NCBI RefSeq assembly: GCF_035982055.1
Contig: NZ_CP108427.1
Location: forward strand, 434,001-498,000
Direction of reading: 5' to 3'
Origin: Streptomyces sp. NBC_01288
GTDB lineage: Bacteria > Actinomycetota > Actinomycetes > Streptomycetales > Streptomycetaceae
Length of the DNA stretch: 64,000 nucleotides
Shown here: piece by piece, positions 35,718 to 44,062 of the stretch
How positions within the stretch are numbered: the first letter of the stretch is position 1
Layout: every line of letters starts with the position of its first letter
The notes under the pieces: model-generated
What the model saw: the letters and a program-made list of their open reading frames with translations, nothing else
What the model was told of the DNA's origin: nothing
The model's database searches: none
Made by a program: the position numbers and the translations under genes

Positions 35718-37199
35718 ATGACCCCGACAGTGACGGCCTCGCAGGCCACGACACCGGTGCCCGATCGCCGGCTGAACCTCATCAGCCTCGTCCTCGCCCT
35801 CGGCGTGTTCACGACCCTTCTGGACACGACGATCGTCAACATCGCCCTCGACCATCTCCAGGCGGTGTTCCACAGCTCGGTCGCCCGGACGCAATGGGTC
35901 GCGACGGGCTATCTGCTGGCCTTCGTGTCGGTGATCCCGGTGAGCGGGTGGCTGTCCGAACGGTTCGGCGCGCGCAACGCCTGGATGTTCGCCGTGGGCG
36001 CCTTTCTCAGCGGCTCACTCCTGTGCGGGCTGGCGGGTTCGCTGCCCGCGCTCATCGCCTTTCGGGTGCTCCAGGGAATCGGCGGAGGCATGGTCATGCC
36101 GATCACGCTCTCCATCGTGACGCGGGCGGCCGGCCCGGACCGCATCCACCGGGCCACGGCCGCCGTCGCGCTTCCCGGTCTGCTCGGGCCGATCCTCGGA
36201 TCGGTGCTCGGCGGCGCCATCATCCAGTCGCTGAGCTGGCACTGGCTGTTCCTCGTGAACGTGCCGGTCTGCCTCGCCGCGCTCGCTCTCGGCCGGATCC
36301 TGCTGCCCGCGACCGCCGGTGAGCGCGGCCACCGACTCGACCTCCCCGGCTTCCTGCTGCTCACGCCCGCCGTCGTCGCCGTCGCCTACGGCATCAGCCG
36401 GATATCCGGCGAGGACGGCTTCGCCGCCGTCACCGCCTGGCTCCCGCTCGCCATCGGCGCCGCGCTGCTCGCCGCCTTCACCGTCCACTCGCTGCGCGCC
36501 CGCCGTCCCGCCCTCGTCGACGTGCGCATGTTCGCGCGACGCGGCTTCGGCCTGGGAAGCGTCATCACGTTCGCGGGCGGATTCTCGACGTACGCCCTGT
36601 CGTTCCTGCTCCCCCTCTTCTACCAGCAGGTGCGCGGCGAGACGGTCCTGCACACGGGCGTGCTGCTCATCACGCAGGGGCTCGGCACGATGTTCTTCGT
36701 CGTGGCCGTGCGCCCGGTCGCGGCACGGTTCGACAGCCGGTTCGTCATCACCGGCGGTGCGGCGCTCACCATGATCGGGACCGTGCCCTTCGCCCTCGCG
36801 GACGCACACGGGGGTACGGCGGTGCTGCTCGCCGCACAGTTCGCCCAGGGGCTCGGCTTCGCCGCCACCACGTTCCCGGTGATGGCCCTCGCCCTCGCGG
36901 GCCTGAGCCACGCCGAGACTCCCCGAGGGAGCGCGGCGTTCAGCGTCGTCCAACGCGTGGGCGCGCCCTTCGGCGTCGCGGTCGTCGCCATGATCCTGCA
37001 GAGCCTGCTCGACGGCGCGACCACGGCGGCCGACCAACTCGCGGCGTTCTCAGGCACGTTCTGGTGGATCTTCGGCCTGGGTGCGGTGCCGTTGGTCCTC
37101 GCGTTCTTCGTTCCGTCGGAGCCGGAGGAGCCGTCGGTCCCGTCGGGGAAGAACGACCGGCCCGAGCCTGCGGCAGAGGCCACGGACCCGGCACAGTAG
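35718..37199 (+). CDS. MFS drug exporter, DHA2 family
   Basis: A 493-residue 14-helix exporter. The DHA2 entry LDTTIVNIALDHLQ, the GWLSERFGARNAW loop and QGIGGGMVMPITLSIVTRAA are present. It is controlled by the divergent TetR with twin operators and likely exports the ligand of that repressor. The acidic/Pro tail after the last helix is not conserved. Confidence 0.94.
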   Translation: MTPTVTASQATTPVPDRRLNLISLVLALGVFTTLLDTTIVNIALDHLQAVFHSSVARTQWVATGYLLAFVSVIPVSGWLSERFGARNAWMFAVGAFLSGSLLCGLAGSLPALIAFRVLQGIGGGMVMPITLSIVTRAAGPDRIHRATAAVALPGLLGPILGSVLGGAIIQSLSWHWLFLVNVPVCLAALALGRILLPATAGERGHRLDLPGFLLLTPAVVAVAYGISRISGEDGFAAVTAWLPLAIGAALLAAFTVHSLRARRPALVDVRMFARRGFGLGSVITFAGGFSTYALSFLLPLFYQQVRGETVLHTGVLLITQGLGTMFFVVAVRPVAARFDSRFVITGGAALTMIGTVPFALADAHGGTAVLLAAQFAQGLGFAATTFPVMALALAGLSHAETPRGSAAFSVVQRVGAPFGVAVVAMILQSLLDGATTAADQLAAFSGTFWWIFGLGAVPLVLAFFVPSEPEEPSVPSGKNDRPEPAAEATDPAQ

Positions 37200-37307
37200 A
37201 CGGGCCACTCCCGGCCCGGGCCGGCACCGCACGTCGATTTCACTAACGCGGTGCGGGCCTCGGAGTTGTCGCGGCCGAGGTCGCCGAGCGGCTTCTTCCC
37301 CCTGGCG

Positions 37308-38549
37308 TCAGAGCCGCTGGAACAGCACCGGAATCAGGGCAGGCACCGCGGGGACCAACAGGTAGGCGACGATTCCGGTCATGGCCTTGCGGGTCGTGAC
37401 CGGAAGCACCGGACCGGCCCAGACCTGCGCTATCGCCGCGCCGCACTCCTCACCGGAAAGGGTCTGGTACAGCAATTTGACGTGGGCCTGCTTGACGGCC
37501 AGCGCGGAGTGGTAGCCGATCGAGGACGGGTAGACGATCACCAGCATGTCCACCACCATCACCCCCAGCACGATGAAGACCATCCATGACGCCGCCGGCA
37601 ACCAGACCATGAAGAGGACCAGCAGGCCGATCAGGTGGGCCAGGGCGGAGCCGTAGGTCCAGAGCATGAACTGGCGCAGGGGGCGTAGTCCTTGGAACCC
37701 GTCGCTGTCGAATTTCATGTTCGGGGTCACCCCGAAGCCGATCGCTTCGGACCGGTACAGGTACACGGTGAAGACGACGCCCATGACCAGTTGCTTGGCC
37801 AGGAAGTAGAAGGCGTACGTGCCCGCCGCGCACAAGGCCAGGGCCAGCTCGGGGTGGGTGTGCCGGTTGGCCCACCAGCCGGTGTAGACCTCGGAGCGCC
37901 AGATCGCGTCGGAGAGCCTGGTCGGGTTCCACGTCTGCATGAGGCCATGCGTGTTGACGAAGGCGTACAGCGAGGTCGTGCCGATCGCCATGGCCGCCAT
38001 GATGGCCGCGGAGACAGCCCGGCGGCCGAGCGCGTCGAACCACTCGTTGGTCCGGTCGACCAGCCGATTGAGCCGGTCGATCTGTTCGGCGGACAGTCTC
38101 TCCGCACCTCCGTTGCGCTCGTTCATCTGCACGAAGTCGGCGATGGCCTGCACCTGTTGGCAGCAGAAGATGGGGGTTACGAAGACGACCGCCAGCACGA
38201 TCAGGCCCGCCGGGTCCTGGAGCAGGAACAGGGTCACGCCGCTCGGCTCGGCGTTGTCGGAGAACAGATAGCCCAGGGCCCACCGTTCATCTGCGCCGGC
38301 CGACGACGCCAGCACGCCGCCTGCCTCGGCCAGTCCCAGCAGTGTGATGGAGGAGGCCAGGCTGATCAGCAGAATCTTGGTCTTGGCCGTCAGCGGCGAG
38401 TACAGCAGGCGGACCAGCAGGCGAGCCGCGCCTCTGCGCGACCGCGGCACCCTGCGCAGCAGGCGCATCGCCCACCGGATGCCGACAGGTGCGGACGGCC
38501 GGAAGACAGCCGCGATCCGCTGTGGCTCCAAGGCCTTGAGCTGTTCCAT
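37308..38549 (-). CDS. Large membrane protein of unknown family
   Basis: A 413-residue protein with about seven hydrophobic segments (for example ILLISLASSITLLGLAEAGG, GLIVLAVVFVTPIFCCQQ, MLWTYGSALAHLIGLLVLFM, MVFIVLGVMVVDMLVIV), a hydrophilic central stretch (about 140-175) and a Lys/Arg-rich N-terminus. I recognise no family. ATG at 38549 follows GGGGGTAAGGG. It stands alone beside a region of gene debris. Confidence 0.72.
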   Translation of the reverse strand: MEQLKALEPQRIAAVFRPSAPVGIRWAMRLLRRVPRSRRGAARLLVRLLYSPLTAKTKILLISLASSITLLGLAEAGGVLASSAGADERWALGYLFSDNAEPSGVTLFLLQDPAGLIVLAVVFVTPIFCCQQVQAIADFVQMNERNGGAERLSAEQIDRLNRLVDRTNEWFDALGRRAVSAAIMAAMAIGTTSLYAFVNTHGLMQTWNPTRLSDAIWRSEVYTGWWANRHTHPELALALCAAGTYAFYFLAKQLVMGVVFTVYLYRSEAIGFGVTPNMKFDSDGFQGLRPLRQFMLWTYGSALAHLIGLLVLFMVWLPAASWMVFIVLGVMVVDMLVIVYPSSIGYHSALAVKQAHVKLLYQTLSGEECGAAIAQVWAGPVLPVTTRKAMTGIVAYLLVPAVPALIPVLFQRL

Positions 38550-38602
38550 CCCTTACCCCCGCGCAAAGGTGACATCACGTCACAATCCTTTATACCCAGG
38601 GT

Positions 38603-38780
38603 GATTGGGGTGCCCACCCGACCATCGCCGGACCCGCGCCAGCGCTCTGGCTCGCCAAGTGCGGCACAGACGTCACGGTCGTCAAGCCGCGGCCCGAACT
38701 GCGTACCGGTGGCCAACTGGCCGATCTCCGCAGCAGATTCAGCCTCTCCTTCGTCGAGGCCAAGGACGTACGAAGGGGCC
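38603..38780 (+). pseudogene. Stub of an FAD-dependent monooxygenase
   Basis: The plus strand (frame of 38609) reads TIAGPAPALWLAKCGTDVTV followed by VKPRPELRTGGQLADLRSR. This matches the FAD-binding N-terminus of TetX/PHBH-type monooxygenases (normally GxGIAGPALAYWLxxxGHEVTVVE...GGQ). The glycine motif and everything after about 60 residues are gone, and no start codon precedes it in frame. A decayed fragment. Confidence 0.55.
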
Positions 38781-38859
38781 CTCCGCGCCGATCAGACGAC
38801 GGTGAGCCGACGGCCTCCACTCCGAACGGCACGACCGGCCCCGCCTCCTCACCCGCACA

Positions 38860-39250
38860 GGCTGAAAACGCTGACCATGCGCCGGCTTGCGGACGCGACC
38901 AAGCTCCAACTGCCCGCCATCTACCGCGCGTTCAACAACAAGCAGGCCCTCCTGGACGAGATGAACGAGGCGATCCGGGCCAAGGCATTGTCGGCACAGC
39001 GCGAGGGCGCCCGGATCGTCGGCGTCACGCAACGCGCCGCATTCAACGGCGTCGCCGCCCCCGGGCCGCGCCCACCGTCCTCTGCCACGCCCTCGGCGAA
39101 GCCCTGGAACCGCAGGGCCTGACCGACGACGCCCGCGACAAGCTGACGTTCCCCGGCGCGCACCAGACATACCCGCAACTGTTCTCCACCCCTGTCGAGG
39201 AGATCCTCGACTTCGACGACGGCTCCCCACTGCCGTTTCGGAGAATATAT
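38860..39250 (+). pseudogene. Fragment of a TetR-family regulator
   Basis: LTMRRLADATKLQLPAIYRA and FNNKQALLDEMNEAIRAKAL match the helix-turn-helix of tetracycline-repressor-like proteins, followed by REGARIVGV, which fits the TetR C-domain after a deletion. A later frame reads GEALEPQGLTDDARDKL and EEILDFDDG, possibly the rest. The piece starts without a normal N-terminus and changes frame near 39060, so it is broken. It adjoins the monooxygenase stub, a common gene pair. Confidence 0.6.
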
Positions 39251-39578
39251 CTCCACTTTTTTCGGCCCGGGAAGCCCCACGACTCACCTCTCCCGGACGA
39301 TCACCAGCCGCCCGCCCGGCCACTCCGGGCCGGCCCCCAGGAACCCCTCCCCACCAGGGACGATGTCCGAGATCCGCGCTCCGCGAGGGCACCCCTGAAG
39401 CCACCCCCGCGCCGCGTTCGACCCGTCGACAGTCGTCGCCGAGACGCCGTCGGGGGCGTTTTCCACTTCGGTTCGATCCCTTGACAGCCCCAACCAGGCA
39501 TTCCCAAACTACCGACCATTCGGTTGACGGCCCGGGCCGAGCGCCCCCGCTGTCGACATTCCAGAAGGGTTGATCACC
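39251..39578. other. Intergenic region upstream of the acetate transporter
   Basis: About 330 bases with no gene I can support; scattered frames lack protein features. It contains the promoter for the SatP-like gene. Confidence 0.4.
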
Positions 39579-40310
39579 ATGACCGAAGTGTCGCTTCACG
39601 ATGCCCAGAGCCCGCCGGTCCCGACAGTCACCGCCTCACACATCGGTCACGCGACAGCCGTGGGGGCGGCCGGATTCGCGTTGTGCTCGCTCATCCTCGG
39701 CCTGCACACCGCCGGCATCATCGACGCCGCCGACGGCACGATCATCCTGGCGGGGACCTTCTTCTACGGCGGGATCGTCCAACTCGTCGCGGGCTTCTTC
39801 GCGTTGGCGTCCGGCGCGACGTTCGCGGCCGCGTTCCTGACGGCGTACGGGGCGTTCTGGCTCGGCTACACCGTCATCGAGTTCTGGGCGGCACCCCACA
39901 TCGCGGGAGCGGCGGCGGCCGCGGCGAAGGCGGGCGGGGCGTCGGCGGAGGCTTCGGCTGCCGCGGGCGGACACGCGGTGATGCAGTCGCTGGGGCTCTT
40001 CCTCATCGGCTGGCTGGTCGTCACGCTGGTCTTCGGCATCGCGAGTCTGGGCACGAACGGCGTGATCGTGAGCGCGTTCGCCCTGCTGACGCTGACGATC
40101 GTGCTGCTGGTGACCGCCTATCTGGGCGCTTCGAGCGCGGGGGTGCCGAGCGATTCGGTGCTGAAGACAGCCGGTTACGTCGAGATCGTGCTGGCCGCCG
40201 TCGCCTTCTATCTGGTCCTGGCGGAGCTGACCAACGACATCCGCGGGCGTGCCGTGCTCCCGCTCTTCGCCCTGAACCGCGACCGTCAGGCCGTCGCGCA
40301 GACGGCCTGA
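39579..40310 (+). CDS. SatP/YaaH-family acetate uptake transporter
   Basis: A 243-residue six-helix transporter of the GPR1/FUN34/YaaH family, which takes up acetate or succinate. The conserved FYGGIVQLVAGFFALASG, AFWLGYTVIEF and EIVLAAVAFYLVLAEL segments are clear. An Ala/Gly-rich 20-residue insertion (about 110-130) separates helices 3 and 4. ATG at 39579 follows AGAAGGG. The CocE-like hydrolase begins 46 bases after its stop and may be cotranscribed. Confidence 0.9.
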   Translation: MTEVSLHDAQSPPVPTVTASHIGHATAVGAAGFALCSLILGLHTAGIIDAADGTIILAGTFFYGGIVQLVAGFFALASGATFAAAFLTAYGAFWLGYTVIEFWAAPHIAGAAAAAAKAGGASAEASAAAGGHAVMQSLGLFLIGWLVVTLVFGIASLGTNGVIVSAFALLTLTIVLLVTAYLGASSAGVPSDSVLKTAGYVEIVLAAVAFYLVLAELTNDIRGRAVLPLFALNRDRQAVAQTA

Positions 40311-40356
40311 CCCGGACGGCATGACGACGAACCCCCCACCCGTCTCAAGGAGCCGC

Positions 40357-42156
40357 ATGAAAACGCCCAAGGCAACAGACCACCGGATCAAGCTGCCCCA
40401 CAGAGTCACCGTACTGAGCAGTGCCTCCGCGGTGCTCCTCCTCGTGGCCGCAGGCCAGACGACAGCCACCGCTCTCCCCGCGCACGCCACCAACTGGACG
40501 CCGCCCGCGGCGAGTTACACGGCAAGCGCACCCGTCCACACCAGCGTAACCATGGACGACGGCGTGACGATCGCCGTCGAGGTCGTCTATCCGACCGACC
40601 CGAGCACCGGCGCTCGCGCGTCGGGCCCGTTCCCCGTGCTCCTGACCCAGAATCCCTACGGCGCCCAGCGCTCCGACCCCACCGACAGCGGCACCTACTT
40701 CGTGCAGCGCGGCTACATCTACGTGGCCTCCGCGGTGCGCGGCACCGGTGACTCCGGCGGGCAGCTCGACTGGTTCGGGGACCGGCAGGGCAAGGACGGG
40801 GCCGACCTCGTCGACTGGGCGGCCCACTCGCTGTCGGGGTCCAACGGCAAGGTGGGGCTCGACGGTTGCTCCTACCTCGGGATCGACCAGTGGTTCACGG
40901 CGGCGGCCGTGGGCAAGAACTCCGCGCTGAAGGCCATCACACCGTTCTGCACCGACTCGGACTTCTACAACGACCTCAACGCCAACGGCGGTATCACCAC
41001 CTCCTTCATGGCCGGCATCGCCCAGGCCGAGCCGCGCGGCCCGGAGGACGACCCCGCCACCGACCCGCAGTCGGTGACCATCGCCCAGCAGGCCTCGGGC
41101 GGTTCACGCTCGTACAACGATGCCTACTGGCAGTCCCTGAACGTCCAGAAGAAGCTCGTGCCGAAGATCGTGGGCAACGGCATTCCGGCGCTGACCGAGG
41201 CCGGCTGGAACGACCTCTTCCCCGGCGGCAACCTCGGCGCCTACGTGTCCGCCCAAAACGCCTACTACCACCGGCCGTTGACCGATCCGATCGCGTCGGG
41301 CGAACCCGTCACCGGGCGGTACCAGGCGATCGTCGGGCCCTGGACCCACGGCGAGCACGTCAACGAGGCGACGCTCCAGGGCATCCGCCTGGAGTGGTTC
41401 GACACCTGGCTCAAGAACGCGCCCACCGGTATGGCGAACACCTCGACTCCCTTGCACCTGTTCGAGAACGGCGCCAACACCTGGGTCGACAGCGCCGCCT
41501 GGCCCCTGTCCTCCGACGCCCGCACCTACTACCTCGGCAACGGCTCCCTCACCCCCGGCAAACCGACGGACGAGGGCAGCGACACACTGTCCTGGAGTGC
41601 GGCGACCGCGGCCGACACCCTGACGTACACCACCGCCCCGCTCACCAAGGCGGCTCTGCTCAACGGCCCGACCGACGTCACCCTCTACGCCAAGTCGACG
41701 ACACCGGAGACCGAACTGTCGGCCAAGCTGAGCATCGTCGCGCCGGACGGCACGGTCACCAAGCAGGCCGACGGAATCCTGCTGGGCAGCCAACGCGCCC
41801 TGGACACCCAGGAGAGCTGGTACGGCGACAACGGCACTCTGATCAAACCCAGCCACCCCTCCACCCAGGCGTCACAGCGCCCGGTGACACCCGGCCGGAC
41901 CACCCGCTACGACATCTCCCTGCTGTCCAACTTCACCAGGATCCCGGCCGGTTACCGGATCCAGATCAGCATCAACAGCCAACCTCCGGCCGACTTCCAC
42001 TTCCCCGTCGCCCCGACCCCGCAGGAACTGGCGGACCTGGCCGACGGCAGCTACACCGTCGAGCGCTCACCGCAGGCGGCGTCCTTCGTCAACCTGCCTC
42101 TGACGACGCCGAGTTCGGCCACGCCCAGCGACACCGACTGGGGTCCGTCCTCCTGA
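40357..42156 (+). CDS. Secreted CocE/NonD-family hydrolase (S15-like)
   Basis: A 599-residue exported alpha/beta-hydrolase of the X-Pro dipeptidyl-peptidase/cocaine-esterase family. It has a signal peptide (SASAVLLLVAAGQTTATALPA), the catalytic barrel with nucleophile Ser in GLDGCSYLGIDQW and His in GPWTHGEHVNE, and a C-terminal jelly-roll domain (DTLTYTTAPLTKAALLNGPT onward). ATG at 40357 has AAGGAG five bases upstream. It would cleave an ester, beta-lactam or Xaa-Pro peptide outside the cell. Confidence 0.9.
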   Translation: MKTPKATDHRIKLPHRVTVLSSASAVLLLVAAGQTTATALPAHATNWTPPAASYTASAPVHTSVTMDDGVTIAVEVVYPTDPSTGARASGPFPVLLTQNPYGAQRSDPTDSGTYFVQRGYIYVASAVRGTGDSGGQLDWFGDRQGKDGADLVDWAAHSLSGSNGKVGLDGCSYLGIDQWFTAAAVGKNSALKAITPFCTDSDFYNDLNANGGITTSFMAGIAQAEPRGPEDDPATDPQSVTIAQQASGGSRSYNDAYWQSLNVQKKLVPKIVGNGIPALTEAGWNDLFPGGNLGAYVSAQNAYYHRPLTDPIASGEPVTGRYQAIVGPWTHGEHVNEATLQGIRLEWFDTWLKNAPTGMANTSTPLHLFENGANTWVDSAAWPLSSDARTYYLGNGSLTPGKPTDEGSDTLSWSAATAADTLTYTTAPLTKAALLNGPTDVTLYAKSTTPETELSAKLSIVAPDGTVTKQADGILLGSQRALDTQESWYGDNGTLIKPSHPSTQASQRPVTPGRTTRYDISLLSNFTRIPAGYRIQISINSQPPADFHFPVAPTPQELADLADGSYTVERSPQAASFVNLPLTTPSSATPSDTDWGPSS

Positions 42157-42165
42157 CACACGGAC

Positions 42166-42194
42166 AGCGGGTCTGCCTGTACGGCAGACCCGCT
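42166..42194. terminator. Bidirectional hairpin terminator
   Basis: A perfect 12-base stem AGCGGGTCTGCC / GGCAGACCCGCT with loop TGTAC lies between the convergent hydrolase and TetR genes and overlaps the TetR stop codon. It can fold in both transcripts. Confidence 0.75.
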
Positions 42195-42879
42195 ACTCCT
42201 GTGACGAGGCGGGCCTGACCAGGCCCATCACCTGCTCCACCATCTCGTTGCTCAAGCTCGGTGTCGTCAGTGGAGGGTTGTCGGGACGCTGCCTGATGCC
42301 ATTGAGAACGATCTCGAAATACCGGCGCCAGATCTCGGGCCGCTTGCCCTGGGTGAACTGACTGGCGGCACTCAGCATTTGAACGACCACGGGGATGTCG
42401 GAAGGAGTGATCTCGGCACGCAGATCCCCACTCTCCTGCGCCCGGCTGATCAGGGCCTCCAGGAAAGGGAGCATGCCGCCCCGCACTGTCTCGATCGGCT
42501 CGGAACTGTGGCTCCCCAGCATGATCACTTCCTGGAGGCCTCGGTTCTCGGCGAGGTCGGCCGACATCTCCAGGAGGAAGTCGACGAACCCCTCCCAGGC
42601 ATCGGGATGAGTGAGGGCCCGCTCCGCGGACGCCTGCCGGATCCCGAGATCCTGCTCGAACAGGGCCCGCACAAGGGTCTCTTTGTCCGGGAATCGCCGA
42701 TACACGGTCCCGACCCCGACCCCCGCGTGCCGGGCCACGTCGTCGAGCGTGACCTTCAGCCCGTGCCGGCCGAAGACCTCCCGCGCGGCAAGCAGAATCT
42801 TCTCCCGGTTGAGGGCGGCGTCGCGCCTCAGCGGGCGGTCGCCCTCCATCGGGGCATCAACCCCGGAACCCTCAGCCAT
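42193..42879 (-). CDS. TetR-family regulator
   Basis: A 228-residue TetR protein with the helix-turn-helix at about 30-75 (ILLAAREVFGRHGLKVTLDD and GVGVGTVYRRFPDKETLVRA). The C-domain is of the group often annotated with SbtR-like fold. It is not divergent from an obvious target; the LacI gene at 43037 lies upstream. Confidence 0.92.
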   Translation of the reverse strand: MAEGSGVDAPMEGDRPLRRDAALNREKILLAAREVFGRHGLKVTLDDVARHAGVGVGTVYRRFPDKETLVRALFEQDLGIRQASAERALTHPDAWEGFVDFLLEMSADLAENRGLQEVIMLGSHSSEPIETVRGGMLPFLEALISRAQESGDLRAEITPSDIPVVVQMLSAASQFTQGKRPEIWRRYFEIVLNGIRQRPDNPPLTTPSLSNEMVEQVMGLVRPASSQE

Positions 42880-42950
42880 AACCTCATGTTAACCCTGGTG
42901 ATCACAGGCCGGTTCGGCCACCGCACCCCTCTCTCGAAGGCACCCGGCGG

Positions 42951-42965
42951 AAAACGTTGCAACAA
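42951..42965. promoter_or_regulatory. AACGTT-type LacI operator candidate
   Basis: AAAACGTTGCAACAA contains the palindromes AACGTT and GTTGCAAC, 70 to 85 bases before the LacI-type gene. The same AACGTT core appears twice in the divergent promoter region at 48.0-48.2 kb, so it may be the binding site of the LacI protein encoded here. Confidence 0.5.
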
Positions 42966-43036
42966 CCATCGGGGTACACTGACGCCGCCCATGAGAACCG
43001 CGTCGTGCCTGGTCGCACGGCTGTCACAGCGAGGGG

Positions 43037-44062
43037 GTGGACGCCGTTCAGGTTCGCCCCGCCCGCATTCAGGATGTCGCGGCCGCCGCAGGAGTCTCGG
43101 TCTCCACGGTGTCGAACGTCCTGAACCGGCCCGAGCGCGTCAACGCCCGCACCGCCGAACGGGTCCGCGACGCGGTCGCCGCCCTCGACTACGTGCCCCA
43201 TCCCGGAGCCGCAGGACTGCGCACCGGCCACTCGTCCTCGATCGGCCTGGTCCTGCCCGACGTCGCCAACTCCTTCTACTCGCGCATCGCACGCGGTGCC
43301 GCCGACGCGGCCTACGACCACGGCTATTCGCTCGTGCTCTGCGACAGCGGCGACGCCCCCGAGCGGGAGCAGGGCTACTTCACGATGCTGATCGAGCAGC
43401 GGGCCGTGGGCGCGGTGGTGGTCCCGCTCGGCGCCGATCCCACCCGCCTCACCCGGCTGCGCGAACGCGGCATCCCGCTGGTCCTCGCGGACCGCGCGCT
43501 GTCGGCCCAGGACGGCTGTTCCGTCTCCGTCGACGACATCGCCGGCGGCCGGGTCGCCGTGCAGCACCTCCTGGACTGCGGGGCGCGCGACATCCTCGTC
43601 GTGAACGGCGAGCGCGGCATCGTGCAGTGCGCCGACCGCTACCAGGGCGCCCGCCAGGCCGTACGCACCCGCCGCGAGGCACGGGTCCGTCAGGTCGTCG
43701 CCGACGAGATGACGGTGGCCTACGGCCTGGAGATCGCCCGCACTCTCGACGACCTGCCCGACGGCGTCTTCTGCACCAACGACTTCCTCGCCGCCGGACT
43801 GTGCCGAGGACTCGGCGAACGGGGCGTACGAATACCCGAGGAGATTCAGGTGGTCGGCTACGGCGACCTCGACATCGCGAGCTTCGTCGGTACGACCCTG
43901 ACGACGGTCCGGCAACCCGTCGAGGAACTCGGCAGAGCGGCCGTGGGGATGCTGCTCGACGAGGTGGAGGCCCGCGCCGAACACGCCCACGAGACAAGGG
44001 TGTTCGCGCCCGACCTCGTCCTACGGGACTCCACTCGGCCTCTGTCAGCCCCGAATCCGTAG
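43037..44062 (+). CDS. LacI-family repressor of the adjacent glycoside locus
   Basis: A 341-residue LacI/GalR regulator. The helix-turn-helix RIQDVAAAAGVSVSTVSNVL is at about residues 9-28, followed by the hinge and periplasmic-binding-protein-like sensor domain. Start taken at GTG 43037. Its 3' end overlaps the convergent GH106-like gene by 18 bases. Family and location suggest it represses the GH106-like and MFS genes until a sugar from the imported glycoside binds. Confidence 0.9.
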   Translation: MDAVQVRPARIQDVAAAAGVSVSTVSNVLNRPERVNARTAERVRDAVAALDYVPHPGAAGLRTGHSSSIGLVLPDVANSFYSRIARGAADAAYDHGYSLVLCDSGDAPEREQGYFTMLIEQRAVGAVVVPLGADPTRLTRLRERGIPLVLADRALSAQDGCSVSVDDIAGGRVAVQHLLDCGARDILVVNGERGIVQCADRYQGARQAVRTRREARVRQVVADEMTVAYGLEIARTLDDLPDGVFCTNDFLAAGLCRGLGERGVRIPEEIQVVGYGDLDIASFVGTTLTTVRQPVEELGRAAVGMLLDEVEARAEHAHETRVFAPDLVLRDSTRPLSAPNP

